From assembly GCA_029060215.1 (NCBI GenBank), contig JAIDUK010000002.1, positions 10,197 to 68,002 on the forward strand: a stretch of DNA of 57,806 nucleotides. The letters run 5' to 3'. The position numbers were made by a program, and so were the translations under genes. Origin of the DNA: Alistipes sp. GTDB taxonomy: Bacteria > Bacteroidota > Bacteroidia > Bacteroidales > Rikenellaceae. This document shows, one piece after another, positions 34,399 to 41,866 of this stretch. Numbering within the stretch: the stretch's first letter is position 1; the number at the start of each line of letters is the position of its first letter. The notes under the pieces were generated by a model. The model did no database searches. It had not been told where the DNA came from and saw only the letters and a program-made list of their open reading frames with translations.

Positions 34399-36456
34399 AT
34401 GAAAAAGTTATTCATCATATTGTCCGTTTGTGCGTTCGGGCTGGGGATGAGTTCCTGTGCCGATTGGCTCGAAATGCCCTCCTACACTTCGACGGACACA
34501 CAAATTGCATTCAACAGCGAGTTGACTGCCGACATGTATGTGCAGGGTTGCTACCGCGGTCTGGTGCATTCGGAGTCGTTCTACCAGTACGGTATGGGCG
34601 ACACGGCCATGCACAGTTCGGAAGACGGCACAACCAACAACTCGAAGTACAATATCTGCAATTATTACCTCGACACCACTACGCCGACAACCCTCTCGTT
34701 GACTTATCAGGAGCAGTTCCGCATCATCGAGGCTTGCAACATCGCCATCAGTGCGTTGCCCAAGATGGCCGAAACAGCAAAGCGTAATGCCATGTTGGGC
34801 GAGGTGTTGGCCATCCGCGCGTTCTGTTATCTGACGTTGATCCGTTTCTACGGCGATGTGCCTGCCGTGTGGCGCCCGCTCGACGAGATGGATCCCGAAG
34901 ACGAAAATACACTCTACCCCAAGCGTACTTCGCGCGATGTGATCTACGACCGTATCATCGCCGACTTGAAGACCGCTATCGGTTATCTGCCGTGGTACTC
35001 TGCGGCCGATTACGGTGCCCCCGAACGTTTTTCCAAGCAAGCCGCCTATGCGCTGTTGGCCCGTGTGGCTCTCTATGCCGGCGGTTATTCGTTGCGCTGG
35101 GATCTCGAAACCAACGATCCGGCAACCTTGAAAATGGCTCGCCGCAGCGATGAGGCTCGCGTGCGCGAACTCTACCAGATCGCCAGCGATGCGTGCGAAG
35201 CTGTCAAGGCACAGGGCGAAAACAGCTTGATTCAGGCTCAGGGCGATATGAGCGGGTTCCACAACTTGTGGTACAACTACTGCCAGCGCAATTTCACTGC
35301 TACGGACAAGGAGATGTTGTTCCAGATAGCCGAGTACGGTTCGGTGACCAATTCCGATTTCGGCGGTTATGCCCATACGGGTACGCGCGGCGGAAAATTC
35401 GGTTCGTACAAAGCCATGCAGTTCATGCTGCCGACCTATTATCTCTCATTCGATAGTCGGGATACTCGCCGCGACGTAACTTGCACATCCTACAGTATCT
35501 ACTTCCTCGAAGATGGGAAAGCCGACGATACGTGGGTAGATGTGGGTACGACCTACTCTTGCATCATGCACGGCAAGTTCCGCCATAATTGGCGCGTCCA
35601 GCTCAACGCTTCAAAAAAATACAATATCGATATTCCGATTTTGCGTTATGCCGATGTATTGTTGATGTATGCCGAGGCTCAGAATTTCCTGAACGGCGGG
35701 CCTACGCAGGCTGCCAAAGATGCCTTGCAGGAAGTCCGCGACCGAGCTGGCATCGGTTCGCTCGCCATGCCTTCGAGCCAGCAAGAGTTCGAGGATGCCT
35801 TGGCGCAGGAGCGTAAATGGGAGTTCGCCGGCGAGTTCATGCTCCGCACCGACCTCATCCGCATGGGACGTCTGGCCAAGGAGGTCGCCGCTGCACAGCA
35901 GGCGATAAAAGATCTATCGGACCGCACGGGCGACTACGAGCACATCCCCGTATACCGGCTCTACAAATACAAGGAGGATGCGCAGGAGTGGGGCGACAAT
36001 TTCCTCTCGCTCGAATACATCGATCTGACCGAGCCTGCCGAAATCGAGTTGGCTAAGGCTGTGCCGACCGACAAGAGCGATTATGCCGCTTTCCAAACTA
36101 CGTTGTCCGGAATCGTAGCGGCTCACGGCAAAACAGTCAATGCCGACGACAAATGGTATCCTGCCAACATGTTCGAGGCCTACAATTCGACCTTCAATGG
36201 CAATGCACGCAAGGCCGTTGGCTTCGGCAAGGGATTCAACGCCTTGCAAATCGGCAAGATCATTTATACCAAACCTACCGGTTCGGCCGAAAACGGCGGA
36301 ACTTATCCCGATTGGGTGGCCAAATCCGATGGCAGCGACGGCCTCTACTACGGTTTCGAGGAGAACAAAACCGAGTTGCTTCCGTTCGCCAACAAGTCAT
36401 CGGGGCATCCGATGGTCGACAATCCCAACCTGACGCAGCATCCCGGGTATCTTTAG
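34399..36456 (+). CDS. SusD-like surface glycan-binding lipoprotein
   Basis: A 685-residue RagB/SusD family lipoprotein that caps the SusC barrel and holds oligosaccharides. Lipoprotein signal GLGMSSC with Cys at about residue 19. The N-terminal SusD region has EQFRIIEACNIAISALPKM and EVLAIRAFCYLTLIRFYGDVPAV (tetratricopeptide-like helices). The C-terminal RagB part has ILRYADVLLMYAEAQNFLNGGPTQAAKDALQEVRDRAG and ERKWEFAGEFMLRTDLIRMGRL. It starts 19 bases after susC and ends before a strong terminator, so susC-susD form their own unit. Codon usage resembles susC. Confidence 0.96.
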   Translation: MKKLFIILSVCAFGLGMSSCADWLEMPSYTSTDTQIAFNSELTADMYVQGCYRGLVHSESFYQYGMGDTAMHSSEDGTTNNSKYNICNYYLDTTTPTTLSLTYQEQFRIIEACNIAISALPKMAETAKRNAMLGEVLAIRAFCYLTLIRFYGDVPAVWRPLDEMDPEDENTLYPKRTSRDVIYDRIIADLKTAIGYLPWYSAADYGAPERFSKQAAYALLARVALYAGGYSLRWDLETNDPATLKMARRSDEARVRELYQIASDACEAVKAQGENSLIQAQGDMSGFHNLWYNYCQRNFTATDKEMLFQIAEYGSVTNSDFGGYAHTGTRGGKFGSYKAMQFMLPTYYLSFDSRDTRRDVTCTSYSIYFLEDGKADDTWVDVGTTYSCIMHGKFRHNWRVQLNASKKYNIDIPILRYADVLLMYAEAQNFLNGGPTQAAKDALQEVRDRAGIGSLAMPSSQQEFEDALAQERKWEFAGEFMLRTDLIRMGRLAKEVAAAQQAIKDLSDRTGDYEHIPVYRLYKYKEDAQEWGDNFLSLEYIDLTEPAEIELAKAVPTDKSDYAAFQTTLSGIVAAHGKTVNADDKWYPANMFEAYNSTFNGNARKAVGFGKGFNALQIGKIIYTKPTGSAENGGTYPDWVAKSDGSDGLYYGFEENKTELLPFANKSSGHPMVDNPNLTQHPGYL

Positions 36457-36465
36457 TCGATCGAT

Positions 36466-36502
36466 AAAAAAGGCCCTGCGCTTTACCGGCGCAGGGTCTT
36501 TT
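36466..36502 (+). terminator. Intrinsic terminator after susD
   Basis: CCCTGCGC (36474-36481) and GCGCAGGG (36489-36496) with a 7-base loop, flanked by a run of A before and TCTTTT after. It lies 18 bases after the stop. Confidence 0.9.
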
Positions 36503-36540
36503 CAACAACACAGGACGCGGTATATTCCGCAGAAAATGTT

Positions 36541-36548
36541 TAATTTTG
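36541..36548 (+). promoter_or_regulatory. Candidate -7 element of unit D
   Basis: TAATTTTG in the same GTTTAATTTTG context as before susC, 20 bases before the ATG at 36569. No TTTG at -33. Confidence 0.45.
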
Positions 36549-36568
36549 ACCAAACGGAAAATCCGGCT

Positions 36569-38665
36569 ATGAAGAGACTTTTCCCCATCTTCCCTCTCCT
36601 CGCGGTTCTGCTGGCCGCAGGTTGCGGGCAGCAGACGCCCATCGACCGCAAGGCCCTCGCCGAGCGCAACAGCCCCGTCGTCGCCCGCATCGATTCGCTC
36701 GCTTCGCTCTCGGTGGGCAACGGCGAGTTCGCCTTTACGGTCGACGCCACCGGGTTGCAGTCGTTCCCCGAGTTCTACAGCAAGGGCGTGCCCCTCGGTA
36801 CGCAGAGCCAGTGGGGTTGGCACAGTTTCGCCAATCCCGAACAGTATGCGCACGACGAGACCTTGCGCGACTACGACTTCGGACGCGGGCGCACCGAGCC
36901 TTATTCCGTGCAGTTCAACGAGCCCGGCCGTTCCAAGTGCGCCGCCGATTGGTACCGCGTCAACCCCCACCGCCTCCATCTGGGCATCATCGGGTTCGAC
37001 GGTCTCGCTCCCAGCGAGGTGCAGAGCATCCGCCAAAGGCTCGATCTGTGGCAGGGGCGCATCGTCTCGCGCTTCTCCGCCAAGGGCGCCGACACCGAGG
37101 TGACCACCGTCTGCCATCCGCATAGAGACATGATCGCGGCCGACATCCGCAGCGCCGCCATGCTGCCCGTCGTCATCCGCTTCCCCTACCCCACCGGCGG
37201 CCATTGCGACGACGCTTGCGATTGGTCGCGCGACGACGCCCACAGTTCCGAGCTCGTCGAGCAGAGCGAGGGTCACGCCCTCATCCGCCGCACGCTCGAC
37301 GGCACGGTTTATTACGTGGTCCTCGACTTCGAGGGCGCGCAGCTCTCGCAGACCGGCCGCAACCGGTTCGTGCTCACCCCCACGGCCGAGCATTATTCGT
37401 TGCGGAGCGGATTCTACGCCACCGCACCGGCCGATCCCCAGCCCGGCACCGATGCCGCTATCGCCGCCGCGGCCGATTATTGGCGCAGTTACTGGTCCGA
37501 CGGCGCCGCCGTCGATTTCAGCCGCTGCACCGATCCCCGGGCCCCCGAGCTCGAGCGCCGCACCGTCTTGTCGCAGTACCTTTTGGGCATCCAGTGTGCA
37601 GGCAGCTGCCCGCCGCAGGAGACGGGTCTCACCTACAATTCGTGGTTCGGCAAGTTCCACCTCGAAATGATCTGGTGGCATCAGGCGCAGTTCGCCCTGT
37701 GGGGGCGCCAGCAGTTGTTGGCCCGGACCCTCGATTGGTACCCCTCGGTCGAGCCCGTCGCGCGCGAAATCGCCCGCAGGCAGGGTTTCGAGGGTCTGCG
37801 TTGGATGAAGATGACCGATCCTTCGGGCACCGAGGCTCCGTCCAAGGTGGGGTCGTTCCTCATCTGGCAGCAGCCCCACTACATCTACCTCGCCGAGTTG
37901 GTCTACCGCGCCGACCCTTCGGAGGAGACGCTCAAAAAATATTACGAGCTGGTGCAGAAGACGGCCCAATTCATGGTCTCGTTCGCCGAGTACGACGGTT
38001 TGGGCAACCGCTACATTCTGCGCGGCGCCATCCCGGCTCAGGAGACTTTGCGGGCCGCCGAGACGGTCAACCCGCCTTTCGAGCTCTCCTACTGGCACTT
38101 CGCCCTCTCTACGGCCCAAAAGTGGCGCGAGCGCATGGGCGAGGGGCGCAATCTCCAGTGGGACGAGGTCATCGACAAGCTCTCGCCGCTGGCCGCCAAA
38201 GAGGGGTTGTACCTCGCCGCCGAGACCGCCGAGGACACCTACAAGGACATCCGCTTCACGTCCGACCACATGGCCGTGCTGGGTGCGCTGGGCGTTCTGC
38301 CCCAGTGTCCGCTGGTGCGCAAGGATTTCATGCACAATACCTTCGATTGGATCTTCGACCATTGGAACTGGGGCCGCACTTGGGGTTGGGATTACCCCAT
38401 GACGGCCATGAACGCCGTGCGTCTGGGCGAGCCCCGCAAGGCGGTCGACGCCCTGCTCATGGACAAGCGCACCAACACCTACCTCGTCAACGGCCATAAT
38501 TATCAGGATACCCGCCTGCGTTGTTATCTGCCCGGCAACGGCGGTCTGCTGACAGCCGTTGCGCTCATGTGCGCCGGGTGGGATGGCTGCCGGACAAAGA
38601 ATCCCGGATTCCCCGACGACGGCACGTGGGACGTGCATTGGGAGGGTCTGCAACCCATGCCTTGA
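36569..38665 (+). CDS. Six-hairpin glycosidase-like lipoprotein (GH65/GH95-like fold), function unassigned
   Basis: A 698-residue lipoprotein (LAVLLAAGC, lipid Cys at about 18). The N-terminal part (about 30-260) looks like a beta-sandwich. The rest is alpha-helical with motifs of (alpha/alpha)6 glycosidases: GLTYNSWFGKFHLEMIWWHQAQFALWGR, QGFEGLRWMKM, WQQPHYIYLAELVYR, NPPFELSYWHFAL, GWDYPMTAMNAVRLG and YLPGNGGLLTAVALM (family-wide islands, read from separate places). I recall proteins of this type only as six-hairpin glycosidase-like, without a firm family or substrate. The start is the ATG at 36569, directly before the lipoprotein signal. It opens unit D, with 13 bases to the DUF4450 gene. 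A role on a rhamnogalacturonan side chain is inferred from context. Confidence 0.75.
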   Translation: MKRLFPIFPLLAVLLAAGCGQQTPIDRKALAERNSPVVARIDSLASLSVGNGEFAFTVDATGLQSFPEFYSKGVPLGTQSQWGWHSFANPEQYAHDETLRDYDFGRGRTEPYSVQFNEPGRSKCAADWYRVNPHRLHLGIIGFDGLAPSEVQSIRQRLDLWQGRIVSRFSAKGADTEVTTVCHPHRDMIAADIRSAAMLPVVIRFPYPTGGHCDDACDWSRDDAHSSELVEQSEGHALIRRTLDGTVYYVVLDFEGAQLSQTGRNRFVLTPTAEHYSLRSGFYATAPADPQPGTDAAIAAAADYWRSYWSDGAAVDFSRCTDPRAPELERRTVLSQYLLGIQCAGSCPPQETGLTYNSWFGKFHLEMIWWHQAQFALWGRQQLLARTLDWYPSVEPVAREIARRQGFEGLRWMKMTDPSGTEAPSKVGSFLIWQQPHYIYLAELVYRADPSEETLKKYYELVQKTAQFMVSFAEYDGLGNRYILRGAIPAQETLRAAETVNPPFELSYWHFALSTAQKWRERMGEGRNLQWDEVIDKLSPLAAKEGLYLAAETAEDTYKDIRFTSDHMAVLGALGVLPQCPLVRKDFMHNTFDWIFDHWNWGRTWGWDYPMTAMNAVRLGEPRKAVDALLMDKRTNTYLVNGHNYQDTRLRCYLPGNGGLLTAVALMCAGWDGCRTKNPGFPDDGTWDVHWEGLQPMP

Positions 38666-38678
38666 TCCTTTCTCGACC

Positions 38679-41600
38679 ATGATGCGCACCCTTATCCTCA
38701 TCGCGGCCTTGTTCGCGGGCGCAGCGCCCGCCGCCGCTCAGAGCGCGAAGCCCGCGGCCGTCAACGAAGATTATTCGTGGAACCGTTCCGCCGCTTCGCC
38801 GCGGCCGCTCCACTACCGCCCGGCCGGTCGAGGCGTCGAGACCGTCGACGGCACGGCCCGTTTCAACCGCGCGCTCTACGGGGCCCATTCGGGGTTCCGC
38901 TTGGAGTGCAGCGACACGCCCGAATTCGGGCTCTACCTGCCCCGCATGGGCGGCAACCTGTCGTTCGACATCCCCTGCGAGCATTGCACCGCCCGTTACG
39001 AGGCGGGGCGGATGATCTACAGGCTCGACGAGCGGGTCGAGATCGAGGCGCAGGTCATGCGTTCGCAGGATGCCGCTTTGTGGCGCATCGCCAACCTCGG
39101 CAGCGAGCCGCTCCGCATCGGGCTGCGGTTCGGCGGCGTGGCCGATGTGAAGTTCTACCGCGAGGGCGACATCGGCGTCGACAAGCCCGATTGTTTCGAT
39201 TTCAAGCCCCACTATTGCACGGGCAATGTCTATAGCGTCCGCGGGTGTTCCGCCGAGGTCGAGTACGGCCGCAGGCAGCGCGCCCGGCTGCGGCTCACGC
39301 TGCCCACCGATTCGATCCGGATCACCGGCCACCCGGCCCTGACCGCTGCGTTCGTCTTGGCCCCCGGTCAGACGCGTTATATGGCCCTCTGCCCCCAAGC
39401 TACGCAGGCCGACCTCAGCCCCGAGGCCCTGCCCGCCCGCTTCGCCGAGGCGGAAGCCGCCCGCGCCGAGCTCGCCGGGGCGTTGACCATCCGCACGCCC
39501 GATCCCTACGTCACCCCCATCGGCGAGGCCCTCGCCTTGGCGGCCGACGGACTTTGGAGCGGCGAGGTGTGGCTCCACGGCGCCGTGGGTTGGCGCGCCC
39601 CCTACAGCGGGTGGCGCGGCGCCTACGTCGGCGACGCCCTCGGTTGGCACGAGCGGGCGCGCAAGCATTTCGACACCTACGCCGCCAATCAGGCCGTCGA
39701 CATCCCGCCCGTTCATGCCCATCCGCGGCAGGATTCGGCGCTCAACCTCGCCCGGGCCGAAAAGCTGTGGGGCACGCAGATGTACAGCGACGGTTACATA
39801 GCCCGCCGCCCCGGCCAGAAGGACGAAATGTCGCACTACGACATGAACCTTTGTTACATCGACGAGCTGCTGCGCCACTTGGCTTGGACCGGCGACCGCG
39901 AGTACGCCCGGCGGATCTTCCCCGTCATCGACCGCCACCTGAAGTGGGAGAAGCGCAACTTCGACCCCGACGGCGACCACCTCTACGACGCTTATTGCTG
40001 CATCTGGGCCAGCGACGCGCTCTACTACTCGGGCAGCGCCGTCACCCATTCCACCGCCTATAATTACTACGCCAACCGACAGGCGGCCCTCATCGCCGAG
40101 GCCATCGGCATCGACCCCGCCCCCTACCGCGAGGAAGCCGACGCCATCCTCGAAGCCCTGCGGCGCGAGCTGTGGCTCCCCCGAAAAGGCCATTGGGCCG
40201 AGTACCGCGACAAGATGGGGCTCCGGCGCCTGCACGAGAACGCCGCCGTGTGGACCATCTACCACGCCATCGATTCCCGGACGGCCGATCCGTTCGAGGC
40301 TTGGGCCGCCACCGAATACGTCGGGCGGCATATCCCGCACATCCCCGTCGTCTCGCCCGACCTCGAAGAGGGTTACGCCGTCATCTCCACCACCGATTGG
40401 AAGCCTTATTCGTGGAGCATCAACAACGTCGCCGTGGCCGAGATCATGCACACGGCCCTCGCCTATTGGCAGGCCGACCGCCCCGAGGAAGCGTTCCGAT
40501 TGATGAAAAGCACCGCCCTCGACAACATGTATCTGGGTGCGTCGCCCCTCAATTTCGGGCAGATCAGCCACTACGACGCCGCCCGCGGCGAGTGTTACCG
40601 CGACTTCGGCGACCCCGTCGGCGTCTGGTCGAGGGCTTTGGTCGAGGGGCTCTTCGGCATCCGGCCCGACTTGTTCGCCGGGCGCGTGGAGTTGCGCCCC
40701 GGGTTCCCCGCGGCTTGGAACGAGGCGTCCGTCAGCATGGCCGACCTCTCTTATTCGATGCACCGCGACGCACGCGGCGTGCGTTACTCGGTCGAGAACC
40801 GGTTTCCCGCAGGTACGCGCATCGAGCTCGTGCTTCCCGTCCCGACCGCAGGCGTGAAGCGGGTGAAGGTCAACGGCCGCCGCGCCGACTGGCAGCTCGT
40901 CGAAAATTCTGTCGGCATGCCCCGCATCCGCATCGACGCCGGGACAGCCCCCACGCTCGAAATCGAGCTCCTCTGGCTCCCCGACCGCAAGTCGCAGCCC
41001 GTCCCGACAGAGCGCCGCACCGTCGGTCCCGTCGAGTTCGTGCGTACGGAGCAGGCCAACGTCGCGTGGTGGCAGCCCGTCTGCCGCGAAGAGGCGCCCG
41101 CCCCCGTCCCCGACAACGGGTTCGGCGACATCCGCAGCGACGCTTGCCGCACCGTCGCGATGCCGTTCAACGCTTCGGTCGCCGACATCTTCAGCAACCG
41201 CTACCTCTCGCCGCGTCCCGACTGCACTACGTTGCAGATTCCCGTGCAGGGCATCGGCGAGTGGTGCCACCCCAAGCAGACGGCCTCGATCGACGACAGC
41301 GGTTTGCGGGCTTCGGCAGGCGAATCGGGCGTCGTCCGCACTTCGCTCGGCATCCCGTTCCGCACCCCGGCCGTGGGTCCCAACATCCTCTACACTTCGT
41401 TGTGGGACAATTACCCCTCGGCGGCCGTCGTGCCCCTCGAGGGCCATGCCGCCCATGCCTACCTCTTGCTCGCCGGTTCGACCAACCACATGCAGTACGA
41501 CATCGCCAACGGCGCGGTCTCGGTCCTCTACACCGACGGCACAGAGCAGCGGTTCGAGCTCGTCAATCCCGTTACGTGGGCCCCTGTCGAGCAGGATTTC

Positions 41601-41861
41601 TACTTCGACACGGGGGCTTTCGTCTTGCCCCAAGGGGTCTTGCCGCCCTACCGGCTCCACCTCGGGTCGGGCCGCGTCAGCCGCCGGCTGGGCGACGAGC
41701 TGGGCATCGAGGGGGTCTACGGCCGCTCCATCGACGGGGGCGCCGCCACGCTCGTCGACATGCCCCTCGACCCGTCCAAAGAGCTCCGCGAGCTGCGTTT
41801 GGAAACCTTGTCCAACGATGTGGTCGTCGGTCTGATGGCCGTCACCCTGCAAAATCCGTAA
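38679..41861 (+). CDS. DUF4450-type secreted protein, probable six-hairpin glycosidase
   Basis: A 1060-residue protein with a signal peptide (about 1-21, ending AAAQ). The N-terminal region matches what I recall as DUF4450: PLHYRPAGRGVETVDGTARFNRALYG followed by DTPEFGLYLPRMGGNLSFDI (two neighbouring segments). The centre (about 270-700) is helical and glycosidase-like: GYIARRPGQKDEMSHYDMNLCYIDELLRHL, CCIWASDALYYSGSAVTHSTAYNYYANRQ and TTDWKPYSWSINNVAVAEIMHTALAYW. The C-terminus (about 700-1060) is beta-rich. Such proteins occur in Bacteroidetes utilisation loci beside rhamnosidases, but I know no proven activity. It begins 13 bases after the six-hairpin gene and ends five bases before GH106. 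Two ATG codons in a row start the gene. Confidence 0.78.
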   Translation: MMRTLILIAALFAGAAPAAAQSAKPAAVNEDYSWNRSAASPRPLHYRPAGRGVETVDGTARFNRALYGAHSGFRLECSDTPEFGLYLPRMGGNLSFDIPCEHCTARYEAGRMIYRLDERVEIEAQVMRSQDAALWRIANLGSEPLRIGLRFGGVADVKFYREGDIGVDKPDCFDFKPHYCTGNVYSVRGCSAEVEYGRRQRARLRLTLPTDSIRITGHPALTAAFVLAPGQTRYMALCPQATQADLSPEALPARFAEAEAARAELAGALTIRTPDPYVTPIGEALALAADGLWSGEVWLHGAVGWRAPYSGWRGAYVGDALGWHERARKHFDTYAANQAVDIPPVHAHPRQDSALNLARAEKLWGTQMYSDGYIARRPGQKDEMSHYDMNLCYIDELLRHLAWTGDREYARRIFPVIDRHLKWEKRNFDPDGDHLYDAYCCIWASDALYYSGSAVTHSTAYNYYANRQAALIAEAIGIDPAPYREEADAILEALRRELWLPRKGHWAEYRDKMGLRRLHENAAVWTIYHAIDSRTADPFEAWAATEYVGRHIPHIPVVSPDLEEGYAVISTTDWKPYSWSINNVAVAEIMHTALAYWQADRPEEAFRLMKSTALDNMYLGASPLNFGQISHYDAARGECYRDFGDPVGVWSRALVEGLFGIRPDLFAGRVELRPGFPAAWNEASVSMADLSYSMHRDARGVRYSVENRFPAGTRIELVLPVPTAGVKRVKVNGRRADWQLVENSVGMPRIRIDAGTAPTLEIELLWLPDRKSQPVPTERRTVGPVEFVRTEQANVAWWQPVCREEAPAPVPDNGFGDIRSDACRTVAMPFNASVADIFSNRYLSPRPDCTTLQIPVQGIGEWCHPKQTASIDDSGLRASAGESGVVRTSLGIPFRTPAVGPNILYTSLWDNYPSAAVVPLEGHAAHAYLLLAGSTNHMQYDIANGAVSVLYTDGTEQRFELVNPVTWAPVEQDFYFDTGAFVLPQGVLPPYRLHLGSGRVSRRLGDELGIEGVYGRSIDGGAATLVDMPLDPSKELRELRLETLSNDVVVGLMAVTLQNP

Positions 41862-41866
41862 CCCCG

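Noticed and set aside
38565..41852. Minus-strand open frame of over 1000 codons opposite the DUF4450 gene
   Set aside because: GC-rich DNA produces long antisense frames. This one has no signal peptide, motif or family pattern, while the plus strand has all of them. The same applies to long frames opposite valS (14809-17103), GH2 (46159-48738), the SLBB gene and others.
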